Shown one piece after another: positions 1 to 8,493 of a stretch of 64,000 bases of DNA. Both the position numbers and the translations under genes were made by a program. Position 1 is the first letter of the stretch. Each line of letters opens with the position of its first letter. Source of the stretch: Nocardioides sp. S-1144 (GTDB taxonomy: Bacteria > Actinomycetota > Actinomycetes > Propionibacteriales > Nocardioidaceae); NCBI RefSeq assembly GCF_005954645.2, contig NZ_CP040695.2:2046001-2110000 (forward strand), read 5' to 3'. A model generated the notes under the pieces. It had not been told where the DNA came from. It worked only from the letters and a program-made list of their open reading frames with translations, and did no database searches.

Positions 1-95
1 CGCACTTCGGCCAGGGCTACGGCTTCCTCCCGCTCGTGCTGCCGTTCCTCGGCCTGGCCTGGTTGCACGCCACCCGGCCCGGCGCCCCGCGCTGA
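1..95 (+). CDS. C-terminal fragment of a membrane protein
   Basis: An open frame enters from the left edge (first full codon at 3) and stops with TGA at 93-95. The 30 visible residues are a hydrophobic stretch rich in Leu, Pro and Phe followed by a short polar tail (HATRPGAPR), which looks like a last transmembrane helix with a basic cytoplasmic end. Too little remains to name a family. The next gene, sufR, starts about 100 bases downstream with its own promoter signals. Confidence 0.5.
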   Translation, partial: HFGQGYGFLPLVLPFLGLAWLHATRPGAPR

Positions 96-130
96 CCCGC
101 CCGACCCAGCCCGTGTGGCGCCCGTCACCC

Positions 131-160
131 AGGGTGACCTTGCTAAGGGTGGCCTTGCTT
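131..160 (+). repeat. 15-bp tandem direct repeat upstream of sufR
   Basis: Two head-to-tail 15-base units, 131-145 and 146-160, differ at only two positions (7 and 15); the shared core is AGGGTGRCCTTGCT. The second copy runs into the proposed -35 hexamer TTGAAC (159-164). The internal AAGG/CCTT symmetry recalls half-sites of metal-responsive repressors, but no exact IdeR/DtxR box is present. It is probably a regulator site for the suf promoter; the regulator is unknown. Confidence 0.45.
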
Positions 161-198
161 GAACGGTCCGCCCCATTATCGGCACACTGGTGTTGTGG
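159..198 (+). promoter_or_regulatory. suf operon promoter with candidate SufR operator
   Basis: A -35-like TTGAAC (159-164), an 18-base spacer and a -10-like CACACT (183-188) end six bases before the GTG at 195, so sufR is probably leaderless. An imperfect inverted repeat, ACACT-N5-TGTGG at 184-198, covers the -10 and the start codon. I recall ACACT-N5-TGTGA as the motif reported for mycobacterial SufR, so this fits autorepression by holo-SufR. The placement is seen; binding is inferred. Confidence 0.5.
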
Positions 199-890
199 AA
201 TTCACCGCCGACCGCTCCGACAGCACCACGCGCCAGCGTGTCGTGCGGTCGATCCTGGTCGACGGTCCCTCCACCACCGCGGCCCTGGCCGAGCGCCTGG
301 ACCTCACGCCGGCCGCGGTGCGGCGCCACCTCGACCAGCTCGTCGACGACGGCGCGGTCGAGGCGCGCGACGCCCGCAAGGCCGCCGGCCGTGGCCGCGG
401 CCGCCCGGCCAAGGTGTTCGCCCTGACCGAGACCGGCCGTGACGGCTTCGACCAGAAGTACGACGACCTGGCCGCCGCCGCGCTGCGGTTCCTGGCCGAG
501 ACCGGTGGTGACGCCGCCGTCCGGGAATTCGCGCGCCGCCGGGCTGGTTTCGTGGAGGAGCGCTTCGGCGAGGTCGCCGTCGCGCACCCGGACCTCGGTC
601 CCGCCGAGGTCCTGGCCCGGGTGTTCTCCGACGAGGGCTACGCGGCTTCGGTTCGCGAGTCCCCGGTGGGCGAGCAGCTGTGCCAGCAGCACTGCCCGGT
701 GTCCCACGTGGCCCACGAGTTCCCCCAGCTGTGCGAGGAGGAGACCGCGGCCATCAGCCGGGTGCTCGGCCGCCACGTGCAGCGTCTCGCGACGATCGCC
801 CACGGCGACGGCGTGTGCACCACCTGCATCCCCGATCTTCCCGGTTCCACCCCGATCACGATGACGACGAAGGAGAAGGTCACTTCATGA
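195..890 (+). CDS. sufR: SufR, Fe-S cluster-sensing repressor of the suf operon
   Basis: A 231-residue winged-helix repressor. Residues about 13-75 form an ArsR/DeoR-like HTH domain with a long basic wing rich in Arg and Gly. The C-terminal half holds five cysteines at about 163, 167, 180, 208 and 211; the family uses three or more such Cys to hold an Fe-S cluster that reports cell Fe-S status. I chose GTG 195, which lies 6 bases after a -10-like hexamer; an in-frame ATG at 159 would place the promoter inside the gene. The stop overlaps the sufB start (ATGA). First gene of the suf operon, likely repressing it when the cluster is intact. Confidence 0.88.
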   Translation: MEFTADRSDSTTRQRVVRSILVDGPSTTAALAERLDLTPAAVRRHLDQLVDDGAVEARDARKAAGRGRGRPAKVFALTETGRDGFDQKYDDLAAAALRFLAETGGDAAVREFARRRAGFVEERFGEVAVAHPDLGPAEVLARVFSDEGYAASVRESPVGEQLCQQHCPVSHVAHEFPQLCEEETAAISRVLGRHVQRLATIAHGDGVCTTCIPDLPGSTPITMTTKEKVTS

Positions 891-2305
891 CCTCCATCGA
901 AGACCTCAACCCCGAGCTCAAGGGCATCGGCCGCTACGACTTCGGCTGGGCCGACACCGACGTGGCCGGCGCGACCGCGCAGCGCGGCCTCTCCGAGGAC
1001 GTCGTCCGCAACATCTCCGCGCTCAAGAACGAGCCGCAGTGGATGCTCGACCAGCGCCTGAAGGGCCTCAAGCTCTTCCACCGCAAGCCCATGCCGACCT
1101 GGGGCTCCGACCTCGGCGGCATCGACTTCGACAACATCAAGTACTTCGTCCGCTCCAGCGAGAAGCAGGCGGCGACGTGGGACGACCTCCCCGAGGAGAT
1201 CAAGAACACCTACGACAAGCTCGGCATCCCGGAGGCGGAGAAGCAGCGTCTCGTCTCGGGCGTCGCCGCGCAGTACGAGTCGGAGGTCGTCTACCACTCG
1301 ATCCGCGAGGACCTCGAGGAGCAGGGCGTGCTCTTCCTCGACACCGACACCGCGCTGCGCGAGCAGCCCGAGCTGTTCCAGGAGTACTTCGGCACCGTCA
1401 TCCCGGTCGGTGACAACAAGTTCTCCGCGCTCAACACCTCGGTGTGGTCGGGTGGCTCGTTCATCTACGTGCCGAAGGGCGTGCACGTCGACATCCCGCT
1501 GCAGGCCTACTTCCGGATCAACACCGAGAACATGGGCCAGTTCGAGCGCACCCTCATCATCGTCGACGAGGACGCCTACGTGCACTACGTCGAGGGCTGC
1601 ACGGCGCCGATCTACTCCTCCGACTCGCTGCACTCCGCGGTCGTGGAGATCATCGTCAAGAAGGGCGGCCGCTGCCGCTACACGACCATCCAGAACTGGT
1701 CGAACAACGTCTACAACCTCGTCACCAAGCGCGCGACCTGCGAGGCCGGCGCGACGATGGAGTGGGTCGACGGCAACATCGGCTCGAAGGTGACGATGAA
1801 GTACCCCGCGATCTACCTCATGGGCGAGCACGCCAAGGGCGAGACGCTCTCGATCGCGTTCGCCGGCGAGGGCCAGCACCAGGACGCCGGCGCCAAGATG
1901 GTGCACGCCGCGCCCCACACCTCGTCCTCGATCCTGTCGAAGTCGGTGGCGCGCGGCGGTGGCCGGACGTCCTACCGCGGCCTGATCCAGGTCAACGAGG
2001 GTGCCCACGGCTCCAAGTCGAACGTGCTGTGCGACGCGCTGCTCGTCGACCAGATCAGCCGCTCCGACACCTACCCCTACGTCGACATCCGCGAGGACGA
2101 CGTCTCGATGGGCCACGAGGCGAGCGTCTCGAAGGTCTCCGACGACCAGCTCTTCTACCTGATGTCGCGCGGCATGGAGCAGGACGAGGCGATGGCGATG
2201 ATCGTGCGCGGCTTCGTCGAGCCGATCGCCAAGGAGCTCCCGATGGAGTACGCCCTGGAGCTCAACCGCCTCATCGAGCTGCAGATGGAGGGTGCTGTCG
2301 GCTGA
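887..2305 (+). CDS. sufB: SufB, Fe-S cluster scaffold subunit
   Basis: 472 residues, typical length for actinobacterial SufB. It is the cluster-building scaffold of the SufBC2D complex in the cytoplasm, receiving sulfur from SufS-SufU. Sequence identity to the family is clear along the whole length, including the C-terminal beta-helix; Cys382 (in NVLCDALL) lies where the essential E. coli Cys405 is found. The start ATG overlaps the sufR stop in ATGA, so an upstream in-frame extension to 680 is not real. sufD follows after 55 bases. Confidence 0.95.
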   Translation: MTSIEDLNPELKGIGRYDFGWADTDVAGATAQRGLSEDVVRNISALKNEPQWMLDQRLKGLKLFHRKPMPTWGSDLGGIDFDNIKYFVRSSEKQAATWDDLPEEIKNTYDKLGIPEAEKQRLVSGVAAQYESEVVYHSIREDLEEQGVLFLDTDTALREQPELFQEYFGTVIPVGDNKFSALNTSVWSGGSFIYVPKGVHVDIPLQAYFRINTENMGQFERTLIIVDEDAYVHYVEGCTAPIYSSDSLHSAVVEIIVKKGGRCRYTTIQNWSNNVYNLVTKRATCEAGATMEWVDGNIGSKVTMKYPAIYLMGEHAKGETLSIAFAGEGQHQDAGAKMVHAAPHTSSSILSKSVARGGGRTSYRGLIQVNEGAHGSKSNVLCDALLVDQISRSDTYPYVDIREDDVSMGHEASVSKVSDDQLFYLMSRGMEQDEAMAMIVRGFVEPIAKELPMEYALELNRLIELQMEGAVG

Positions 2306-2360
2306 CGCCGGCACCGCCCACCCCACCGAACCGCACCCGCGACCGTAGAAAGACCTGCCT

Positions 2361-3560
2361 GTGACCGTGACCGATGCTGCCCGCGAGAGCGTCGAGGCCA
2401 GCCTGGAGCAGGGACACCTGTCCTTCTCCCACCTCAACCCGCCGCCCTCCTACGACCTGGCCGACCACCCGCTGCCGACCGGCCGCGAGGAGATCTGGCG
2501 CTTCACGCCGATGAAGCGGCTGCGCGGCATGCTCGAGGGCGAGCCGTCCGCGACCCAGCTCACCTGGGACGCCACGCTGCCCGACGGCGTGACGCTGACG
2601 CAGGTCTCCGGCGAGGAGGCCCGCGCCGCCGGTGAGCTGGCCCCCAACGACCGGCCCGCGGCCCTGGCGGCCGAGCTCGCTGACCACGCGCTGCTGCTCG
2701 ACGTGCCGGCCGAGCTCGAGCTCGACGACGAGCACCCGGTCGTGCTGCGGCTGCACGGCGAGTCGGTCGACGACCTGGTCTACGGCCGGCTCGTGGTCCG
2801 CGTCGGCCGCCACGCCAAGGCCACCGTCGCCGTCGTGCACACCGGCTCGGCGCGCTACGTCGCGACCACCACGGTGGTCGTCGGCGACGGGGCGCAGGTC
2901 AACGTCGTCTCGCTGCAGGACTGGGCCGACGACGCCGTCCACCTCGGGCGCGACGCGATCCGCGTGGGGCGCGACGCCCACGTGCGCCACACGTCGGTCT
3001 CCTTCGGCGGCGACGTCGTCCGGATGCACGCCAACGTCGAGTACGACGCCCCCGGCGGCGAGGCCGAGCTGCTCGGCCTGTACTTCGCCGACGCCGGCCA
3101 GCACCTCGAGCACCGGCTCTTCGCCGACCACAACCAGCCGCGCACCAAGAGCAACGTGCTCTACAAGGGTGCGCTGCAGGGCGAGAAGGCGCACACGGTC
3201 TGGATCGGCAACGTGCTGATCCGCAAGATCGCCGAGGGCATCGAGACCTACGAGGAGAACCGCAACCTGGTGCTCACCGACGGCTGCCACGCCGACTCGG
3301 TGCCCAACCTCGAGATCGAGACCGGCGAGATCGAGGGTGCCGGGCACGCCTCGGCGACCGCCCGGTTCGACGACGAGCAGCTGTTCTACCTCCGCACGCG
3401 CGGCATCTCCGACAAGGAGGCCAAGCGGCTGGTGCTGCACGGCTTCTTCCAGGACCTGATCCGCAAGATCGGCGTGCCGTCGCTGGAGGCCAAGCTCACC
3501 GAGACCGTCGAGGACGAGCTCGCCAAGAACGTCTTCCGCGGCTTCGAGACCGAGCAGTGA
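2361..3560 (+). CDS. sufD: SufD, Fe-S assembly scaffold partner
   Basis: 399 residues, homologous to SufB in the C-terminal beta-helix core. SufD pairs with SufB and SufC and is needed for iron entry into the scaffold; His329 (in GAGHASA) lies in the segment that holds the functionally important SufD histidine. The GTG start follows a weak purine stretch (AGAAAG). A run of acidic and Leu residues (about 105-120) links the N-terminal helical part to the core. The stop is embedded in the GTGA that starts the Rieske gene, indicating translational coupling. Confidence 0.93.
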   Translation: MTVTDAARESVEASLEQGHLSFSHLNPPPSYDLADHPLPTGREEIWRFTPMKRLRGMLEGEPSATQLTWDATLPDGVTLTQVSGEEARAAGELAPNDRPAALAAELADHALLLDVPAELELDDEHPVVLRLHGESVDDLVYGRLVVRVGRHAKATVAVVHTGSARYVATTTVVVGDGAQVNVVSLQDWADDAVHLGRDAIRVGRDAHVRHTSVSFGGDVVRMHANVEYDAPGGEAELLGLYFADAGQHLEHRLFADHNQPRTKSNVLYKGALQGEKAHTVWIGNVLIRKIAEGIETYEENRNLVLTDGCHADSVPNLEIETGEIEGAGHASATARFDDEQLFYLRTRGISDKEAKRLVLHGFFQDLIRKIGVPSLEAKLTETVEDELAKNVFRGFETEQ

Positions 3561-3922
3561 GCACCAGCCAGGAGATGAGCTTCCAGCGGGCCTGCGCGCT
3601 CGACGACGTCCCGGCCGACCATGCCCTCGCCGTCACCATCGGTGAGTACGACGTCGCGATCGCCCGCGACGGCGAGGAGGTCCTCGCCGTCCAGGACCTG
3701 TGCACGCACGCCCACGTCGCCCTCAGCGAGGGCGACGTCGAGCGCGACGGTGGCAGCTGCACGATCGAGTGCTGGCTGCACGGCTCGCGCTTCGACCTCC
3801 GCACCGGCCAGCCCTCCGGGCTGCCGGCCACCGAACCCGTCGCGACCTTCCCTGTCGAGGTCCGCGAGGACGGCGTCTACGTCGACACCACCACCACCCT
3901 GAACGGAGCCACCCCGCAATGA
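3557..3922 (+). CDS. Rieske-type [2Fe-2S] ferredoxin of the suf operon
   Basis: 121 residues with a complete Rieske ligand set: Cys49-x-His51 in the first loop and Cys72-x2-His75 in the second. The protein is the size of the soluble ferredoxin component of aromatic-ring dioxygenases, but its position between sufD and sufC, overlapping both by a few bases (GTGA and ATGA), ties it to Fe-S assembly. Such a gene is common at this place in actinobacterial suf operons. A role as electron donor for cluster assembly or as a SUF client is inference. Confidence 0.88.
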   Translation: MSTSQEMSFQRACALDDVPADHALAVTIGEYDVAIARDGEEVLAVQDLCTHAHVALSEGDVERDGGSCTIECWLHGSRFDLRTGQPSGLPATEPVATFPVEVREDGVYVDTTTTLNGATPQ

Positions 3923-4677
3923 GCACTCTCGAGATCAAGGACCTGCACGTCTCGGTCACCACCGAGGACGGTCCCAAGGAGATCCTCAAGGGCGTCACGC
4001 TCACCATCGGCGACGGTGAGACGCACGCGATCATGGGCCCCAACGGCTCGGGCAAGTCGACCCTCGCCTACTCGGTCGCCGGTCACCCGAAGTACCAGGT
4101 CACCGGCGGCAGCGTCCTGCTCGACGGCGTCGACGTCCTCGAGATGTCGGTCGACGAGCGCGCCCGCGCCGGGCTCTTCCTGGCCATGCAGTACCCCGTC
4201 GAGGTGCCCGGCGTCTCGGTCACCAACTTCCTGCGCACCGCCAAGACCGCGATCGACGGCGAGGCGCCGAAGCTGCGCACCTGGGTCAAGGACGTCAACA
4301 AGTCGCTGGCCGACCTGGACCTCGACCCCTCCTTCGCCCAGCGCTCGGTCAACGAGGGGTTCTCCGGCGGCGAGAAGAAGCGCCACGAGATCGCCCAGCT
4401 CGAGCTGCTCGACCCGAAGATCGCGATCCTCGACGAGACCGACTCCGGCCTCGACATCGACGCCCTCAAGGTCGTCTCCGAGGGCGTGAACCGCTACCGC
4501 GCCCGCGAGGGCAAGGGCGTCCTGCTGATCACGCACTACACGCGCATCCTGCGCTACATCCAGCCCGACCGCGTGCACGTGTTCGTCGCGGGCCGCGTCG
4601 CGGAGTCCGGCGGCCCCGAGCTCGCCGACGAGCTGGAGGCCAACGGCTACGAGCGGTTCCTCACCGCGACGGTCTGA
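3919..4677 (+). CDS. sufC: SufC, ATPase of the SUF complex
   Basis: 252-residue ABC-type ATPase. Walker A GPNGSGKS starts at residue 40; the signature FSGGEKKR, the Walker B ILDETDSGLD and the switch His (LITHYTR) are present. The SUF-specific features, such as the signature followed by HEIAQL and the ETDSGLDIDAL segment, separate it from transporter ATPases. It drives conformational change in SufBD. The start overlaps the preceding stop in ATGA; a longer frame upstream is only an artefact of high GC. Confidence 0.95.
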   Translation: MSTLEIKDLHVSVTTEDGPKEILKGVTLTIGDGETHAIMGPNGSGKSTLAYSVAGHPKYQVTGGSVLLDGVDVLEMSVDERARAGLFLAMQYPVEVPGVSVTNFLRTAKTAIDGEAPKLRTWVKDVNKSLADLDLDPSFAQRSVNEGFSGGEKKRHEIAQLELLDPKIAILDETDSGLDIDALKVVSEGVNRYRAREGKGVLLITHYTRILRYIQPDRVHVFVAGRVAESGGPELADELEANGYERFLTATV

Positions 4678-4718
4678 CCCACCCACCGGCACCACCCCCC
4701 AGGACGGAAGGCACGGCG

Positions 4719-5984
4719 ATGCACGGACTGCTCCCCGAGCTCGAGGTCGTCCGCAAGGACTTCCCGATCCTCGAGCGCACCCTGGCGAACGGGCAGGCCC
4801 TGGTCTACCTCGACAGCGCCAACACCTCCCAGAAGCCGCAGTGCGTCATCGACGCGATGGTCGACCACCTCGAGCACCACAACGCCAACATCGCCCGGGC
4901 CATGCACCAGCTGGGCGCCGAGGCGACCGAGGCCTTCGAGGGCGGTCGCGACAAGGTCGCTGCCTTCCTCGGCGCACCGAGCCGCGACGAGGTCATCTTC
5001 ACCAAGAACGCCTCCGAGGCGCTCAACCTGGTGGCCAACACCCTGGCGTGGCGGGGCCGGCACCAGGTCGGCGAGGGCGACGAGGTCGTCATCACCGAGA
5101 TGGAGCACCACTCCAACATCGTGCCGTGGCAGATGCTCACCGAGCGGACCGGCGCGACGCTGCGCTGGTTCGGCCTCACCGACGACGGCGAGCTCGACCT
5201 GTCGAACATCGACGAGCTCCTCACCGAGCGCACCAAGGTCGTCTCGTTCACCTGGGTGTCCAACATGCTCGGCACCATCAACCCGGTCGCCGAGCTCACC
5301 CGTCGCGCGCACGAGGTCGGCGCGATCGTGGTCGTCGACGCCTCGCAGGCCGCGCCGCAGCTGTGCATCGACCTGGCCGCGATGGCCCCGGAGGAGCGAC
5401 CGGACGTCGTCGTCTTCACCGGCCACAAGGTCGTCGGACCGACCGGCATCGGCGTCCTGTGGGGGAGCAGCGAGCTGCTCGGCGAGCTGCCGCCGTTCCT
5501 CGGCGGCGGCGAGATGATCGAGACCGTCACGATGGCGCGCTCGACGTATGCCCCCATCCCGCACAAGTTCGAGGCCGGCACCCCGCCGATCGCCGAGGCC
5601 GTCGGCCTCGGCGCCGCGGTCGACTACCTGTCCCACCTCGGCCTCGACGCGATCCGCGACCACGAGCACGCCATCACCACCCACGCCCTCGAGGGACTGG
5701 CCACCGTGCCCGGCCTCAAGGTGCTCGGCCCGCTCGACGCGGCACGGCGCGGCGGCGCGATCTCCTTCGAGATCGACGGCGTGCACCCGCACGACGTCGC
5801 CCAGGTGCTCGACTCGCGCGGCGTCGCCGTCCGGGCCGGTCACCACTGCGCGAAGCCGGCGCACGCGCGGTTCGGCGTCCAGAGCTCGACGCGCATGTCG
5901 TCGTACCTCTACACGACGCCGGGCGAGATCGACGCGCTGGTCGAGGCGCTGGAATACACCCGTACGTACTTCAAGTTGGGCTGA
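4719..5984 (+). CDS. sufS: SufS, cysteine desulfurase
   Basis: 421 residues, group II cysteine desulfurase. Lys237 (in FTGHKVVGP) is the PLP Schiff-base lysine; Cys377 (in RAGHHCAKP) is the persulfide-bearing cysteine. It releases sulfur from L-cysteine and passes it to SufU. A strong ribosome site, GGACGGAAGG, precedes the ATG after a 41-base gap from sufC. sufU begins 3 bases after its stop. Confidence 0.95.
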   Translation: MHGLLPELEVVRKDFPILERTLANGQALVYLDSANTSQKPQCVIDAMVDHLEHHNANIARAMHQLGAEATEAFEGGRDKVAAFLGAPSRDEVIFTKNASEALNLVANTLAWRGRHQVGEGDEVVITEMEHHSNIVPWQMLTERTGATLRWFGLTDDGELDLSNIDELLTERTKVVSFTWVSNMLGTINPVAELTRRAHEVGAIVVVDASQAAPQLCIDLAAMAPEERPDVVVFTGHKVVGPTGIGVLWGSSELLGELPPFLGGGEMIETVTMARSTYAPIPHKFEAGTPPIAEAVGLGAAVDYLSHLGLDAIRDHEHAITTHALEGLATVPGLKVLGPLDAARRGGAISFEIDGVHPHDVAQVLDSRGVAVRAGHHCAKPAHARFGVQSSTRMSSYLYTTPGEIDALVEALEYTRTYFKLG

Positions 5985-5987
5985 ACC

Positions 5988-6446
5988 GTGGACCTCGACA
6001 ACCTGTACCAGGACATCATCCTCGACCACGCGAAGCGTCGGCTGAACGCCGGCCTGCGCGAGCCGTTCGAGGCGGAGGTGCACCACGTCAACCCGACCTG
6101 CGGCGACGAGGTGACGCTGCGGCTGCACCTCGACGGCACGGGCGACGAGGCCAGGATCGCCGACATCTCCTACGACAACCAGGGCTGCTCGATCTCCACG
6201 GCCTCGGCCTCGGTGATGACCGAGCTGCTCATCGGCAAGACCGTCGTACAGGCGCAGCCGGTGCACGCCGCGTTCCTCGAGATGATGCGTGGCAAGGGCC
6301 AGGTCGAGCCCGACGAGGACGTCCTCGAGGACGGCATCGCCTTCGCCGGTGCCGCCAAGCTCACCGCCCGCATCAAGTGCGCGCTACTGTCCTGGATGGC
6401 CTACCAGGACGCCCTCATCCAAGCCCAGGAGGCACAGCATGGCTGA
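5988..6446 (+). CDS. sufU: SufU, zinc-dependent sulfurtransferase
   Basis: 152 residues of the IscU-like SufU type. The zinc ligands Cys38, Asp40 (in PTCGDE), Cys67 (in NQGCSIS) and Cys131 (in RIKCALL) are all present, together with the SufU-specific insertion between the second and third Cys. In Gram-positives it accepts sulfur from SufS rather than acting as scaffold. GTG start 3 bases after sufS; its end overlaps sufT by 8 bases. Confidence 0.94.
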   Translation: MDLDNLYQDIILDHAKRRLNAGLREPFEAEVHHVNPTCGDEVTLRLHLDGTGDEARIADISYDNQGCSISTASASVMTELLIGKTVVQAQPVHAAFLEMMRGKGQVEPDEDVLEDGIAFAGAAKLTARIKCALLSWMAYQDALIQAQEAQHG

Positions 6447-6825
6447 CACCCAGCCCGACCACAGCGACCTTCCCGAGGTCCCCGAAGCCACGGCCGGCGG
6501 GTCCGGCGGCACCGCCACCGTCACCGTCGACGACGTCACCGAGGCGATGAAGGACGTCGTGGACCCCGAGCTCGGGATCAACGTCGTCGACCTGGGCCTG
6601 GTCTACGACCTGCACCTCGACCCCTCGTCGAACCTGGTCATCGACATGACCCTGACGTCCGCGGCCTGCCCGCTGACCGACGTCATCCAGGACCAGACCA
6701 ACCAGGCCCTCGAGGGCCTGGTCAACGACGTCGCCATCAACTGGGTCTGGATGCCGCCGTGGGGCCCCGACAAGATCACCGACGACGGCCGCGAGCAGCT
6801 GCGCGCCCTCGGCTTCAACGTCTGA
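6439..6825 (+). CDS. sufT: SufT-like MIP18/DUF59 Fe-S maturation protein
   Basis: 128 residues: a variable acidic and Gly-rich N-terminus of about 30 residues followed by a MIP18/DUF59 domain. The hallmark DPELGINVVDLGLVYDL and the SAACPLTD segment with the conserved cysteine are present. SufT proteins help deliver clusters to target enzymes. ATG 6439 overlaps the end of sufU by 8 bases, and an AGGAGG-like purine run lies upstream. Last gene of the suf operon; the next gene is on the other strand. Confidence 0.9.
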   Translation: MADTQPDHSDLPEVPEATAGGSGGTATVTVDDVTEAMKDVVDPELGINVVDLGLVYDLHLDPSSNLVIDMTLTSAACPLTDVIQDQTNQALEGLVNDVAINWVWMPPWGPDKITDDGREQLRALGFNV

Positions 6826-6843
6826 GGCTGCTGCGGCGCGGCC

Positions 6844-7938
6844 TCAGGAGGCCGGCAGCGGCGGGTCAAAGGTGATCCGCGAGTCGCCACCGCCCGAGCC
6901 GCCGGCGAACGTGCCGGTGCCCGTGTGGTGGGTGCCGTCGACGACGAGGTCGACGACGTAGGAGTAGGGCGCCGGGCCGATCCCGTCGATGCGCTGCTGC
7001 CGCACCCCCCAGGGCGTCCCGAGCTCCACGAACCCGTCGCCGTCGCAGTGCTGGTCGGTGCGCGGCAGCGCGACGGTGCGCCCCACCGCGCCGTCCGCGG
7101 CGGTGATCCTCACCGACGCCGAGACGTCGCCGTCGACCGCCGCGTCGTCGACGTGGAGCGTGACCCCGGCCTCGCCACCCGAGCTCGGCGTGTTCTGGCG
7201 CAGGTCGAGCCAGGCCAGCGCCCGGCCGTCCCGGGCCGGCACCGGCCACCGCCACAGACCGGACGTGTCACCACCGGCCTCGGGCCGGACGAAGTAGGAG
7301 CCCATCCGGTCGCCGCCCGGGCCGGACGGCGTCAGCAGCAGCTGGTCGTCGGCGGCCGGCTCGACGAGCACCGGGTACCGGGCGCAGCCGGGGTCGCCCA
7401 CGCCGGGGGTCACGTCGGCGTCCCACCGCCCGGCCAGGGGAAACGCCGCCCGCAGCGGTGCGACCGGGGCCACCAGCGGGACGTCCGCGGGGGCGGGGAA
7501 CGCCCGGTCGGCGCAGGTGCTGCCCCAGCAGTAGGAGCCTTGGAGAGCCAGCACCGGCCCCCGGGTCCCGTCGAGCACCAGACGAGGTGGCTCGTCGCCC
7601 ACGCCGTCGTCGGGCTCGAGGGGCGACGTGGCCGTGGTGGGCACGGGTTCGGACGGCACGGGATCGGATGGCACGGGATCGGACGGCACGGGATCGGACG
7701 GCACGGGGTCGGACGCCGGGTCGCTCGCCGACGTCGCCGGGTCGTCGGCCTCCGGGCCGGGACGGTCGCCGGGACCGTCGACGACGGCGAGGGCGACGAC
7801 GGCGACTGCAGCCACCCCGACCCCGGCAGCGGCGCGTCGCCGCAGCCGCCGGGCCCGGCGCCGGCGCACGACGTCGGCGAACGGCGGCGGGTGCGCGGGG
7901 GTGGCGTCCTGCACGAGGCGGTCCAACGGTTCGGTCAC
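6844..7938 (-). CDS. Putative membrane-anchored anti-sigma factor / sigma-linked exported protein
   Basis: 364 residues starting at GTG 7938, overlapping the sigma factor stop in GTGA. Layout: a short cytoplasmic N-terminus (about 1-35) ending in a strongly basic RRR-rich patch, one Ala/Val-rich transmembrane helix (about 36-56), a low-complexity stalk with five repeats of a DPVPS-like pentapeptide, and a large predicted extracytoplasmic domain with a few Cys pairs (for example YCWGSTC). No family was recognised in the outer domain. Coupling to an ECF sigma gene suggests a regulator of that sigma; no classical zinc anti-sigma HxxxCxxC motif is seen in the short N-terminus. Confidence 0.6.
   Translation of the reverse strand: MTEPLDRLVQDATPAHPPPFADVVRRRRARRLRRRAAAGVGVAAVAVVALAVVDGPGDRPGPEADDPATSASDPASDPVPSDPVPSDPVPSDPVPSEPVPTTATSPLEPDDGVGDEPPRLVLDGTRGPVLALQGSYCWGSTCADRAFPAPADVPLVAPVAPLRAAFPLAGRWDADVTPGVGDPGCARYPVLVEPAADDQLLLTPSGPGGDRMGSYFVRPEAGGDTSGLWRWPVPARDGRALAWLDLRQNTPSSGGEAGVTLHVDDAAVDGDVSASVRITAADGAVGRTVALPRTDQHCDGDGFVELGTPWGVRQQRIDGIGPAPYSYVVDLVVDGTHHTGTGTFAGGSGGGDSRITFDPPLPAS
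7640..7714 (-). repeat. Five tandem 15-bp units encoding DPVPS-type pentapeptides
   Basis: Five head-to-tail 15-base units at 7640, 7655, 7670, 7685 and 7700, differing by single bases (plus-strand core GGCACGGGATCGGAC). They encode an acidic, Pro-rich stalk just outside the membrane helix of the putative anti-sigma factor. Near identity at DNA level suggests recent slippage, so copy number may vary between strains. Confidence 0.8.
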
Positions 7939-8438
7939 GGGGTGCTCCCTTCGGTGAGCCGGGGTGCGAGGGCCGCCCGCGCGCGCGAGAGGCGCGACTT
8001 GACCGTGCCGACGGGCACCCGCAGCAGGGCGGCGACCTCCTCGACCGGCAGGTCGTGGACGTGGTGGAGCAGGAGGATCGCACGGTGGTCCAGCGGCAGC
8101 GCGGCCACCGCGGCGCCGACGTCGAGCCGGACGCCGTCCGGTCCCTCGACCGAGCCCGCGGCCCGGGCCCGCAGCCGGCCGAGACCGAGGGCCGCGACCT
8201 TGCGGCGCCGCTGGCGCGAGACCAGCAGCCGGACGGCCACGGTGCGCAGCCACGCGTCCACGTCGTCGTAGCCGCGGACCCTGGTCCAGTGCTCGAGCAG
8301 CCGCACGAACGCGTCCTGCGCGACCTCCTCGGCGTCCGCACGCGAGCCGCCCAGCACGGTGAGCAGGCCGATCAGCGGCCCCGCCGCCCGGGCGTAGACC
8401 TCCTCGACCTGGTGCTCGTCCTCGCGCTCCACACCCAT
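7935..8438 (-). CDS. ECF-type RNA polymerase sigma factor
   Basis: 167 residues with sigma region 2 (about 15-80, including DAEEVAQDAFVRLLEHW and DVDAWLRTVAVRLL) and region 4 (about 110-160, with PVEEVAALLRVPVGTVKSRLSRAR as the HTH). No region 3 or 1.1, so it belongs to the extracytoplasmic-function group. The start chosen is ATG 8438; a GTG two codons later is possible. The downstream coupled gene encodes a membrane protein that probably controls it. A GGAACC element upstream may be an autoregulated ECF promoter. Confidence 0.85.
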   Translation of the reverse strand: MGVEREDEHQVEEVYARAAGPLIGLLTVLGGSRADAEEVAQDAFVRLLEHWTRVRGYDDVDAWLRTVAVRLLVSRQRRRKVAALGLGRLRARAAGSVEGPDGVRLDVGAAVAALPLDHRAILLLHHVHDLPVEEVAALLRVPVGTVKSRLSRARAALAPRLTEGSTP

Positions 8439-8480
8439 GACACGCGGCAGCCTCCCACCAGGTTCCCTCGACCGGGTCGC

Positions 8481-8486
8481 TAACGT
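8481..8486 (+). promoter_or_regulatory. -10 hexamer for leaderless acVLRF1 gene
   Basis: TAACGT ends seven bases before the GTG start at 8494, the spacing expected when transcription starts at or next to the first codon. Confidence 0.4.
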
Positions 8487-8493
8487 CACCGAC

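Noticed and set aside
638..2437. Long open frame antisense to sufR/sufB
   Set aside because: High-GC shadow: low-complexity, biased composition, and the sense frames are clear SUF genes.
7268..8341. Arg/Pro-rich frames across the sigma/anti-sigma region
   Set aside because: Out-of-frame shadows of the two real minus-strand genes; no coherent protein features.
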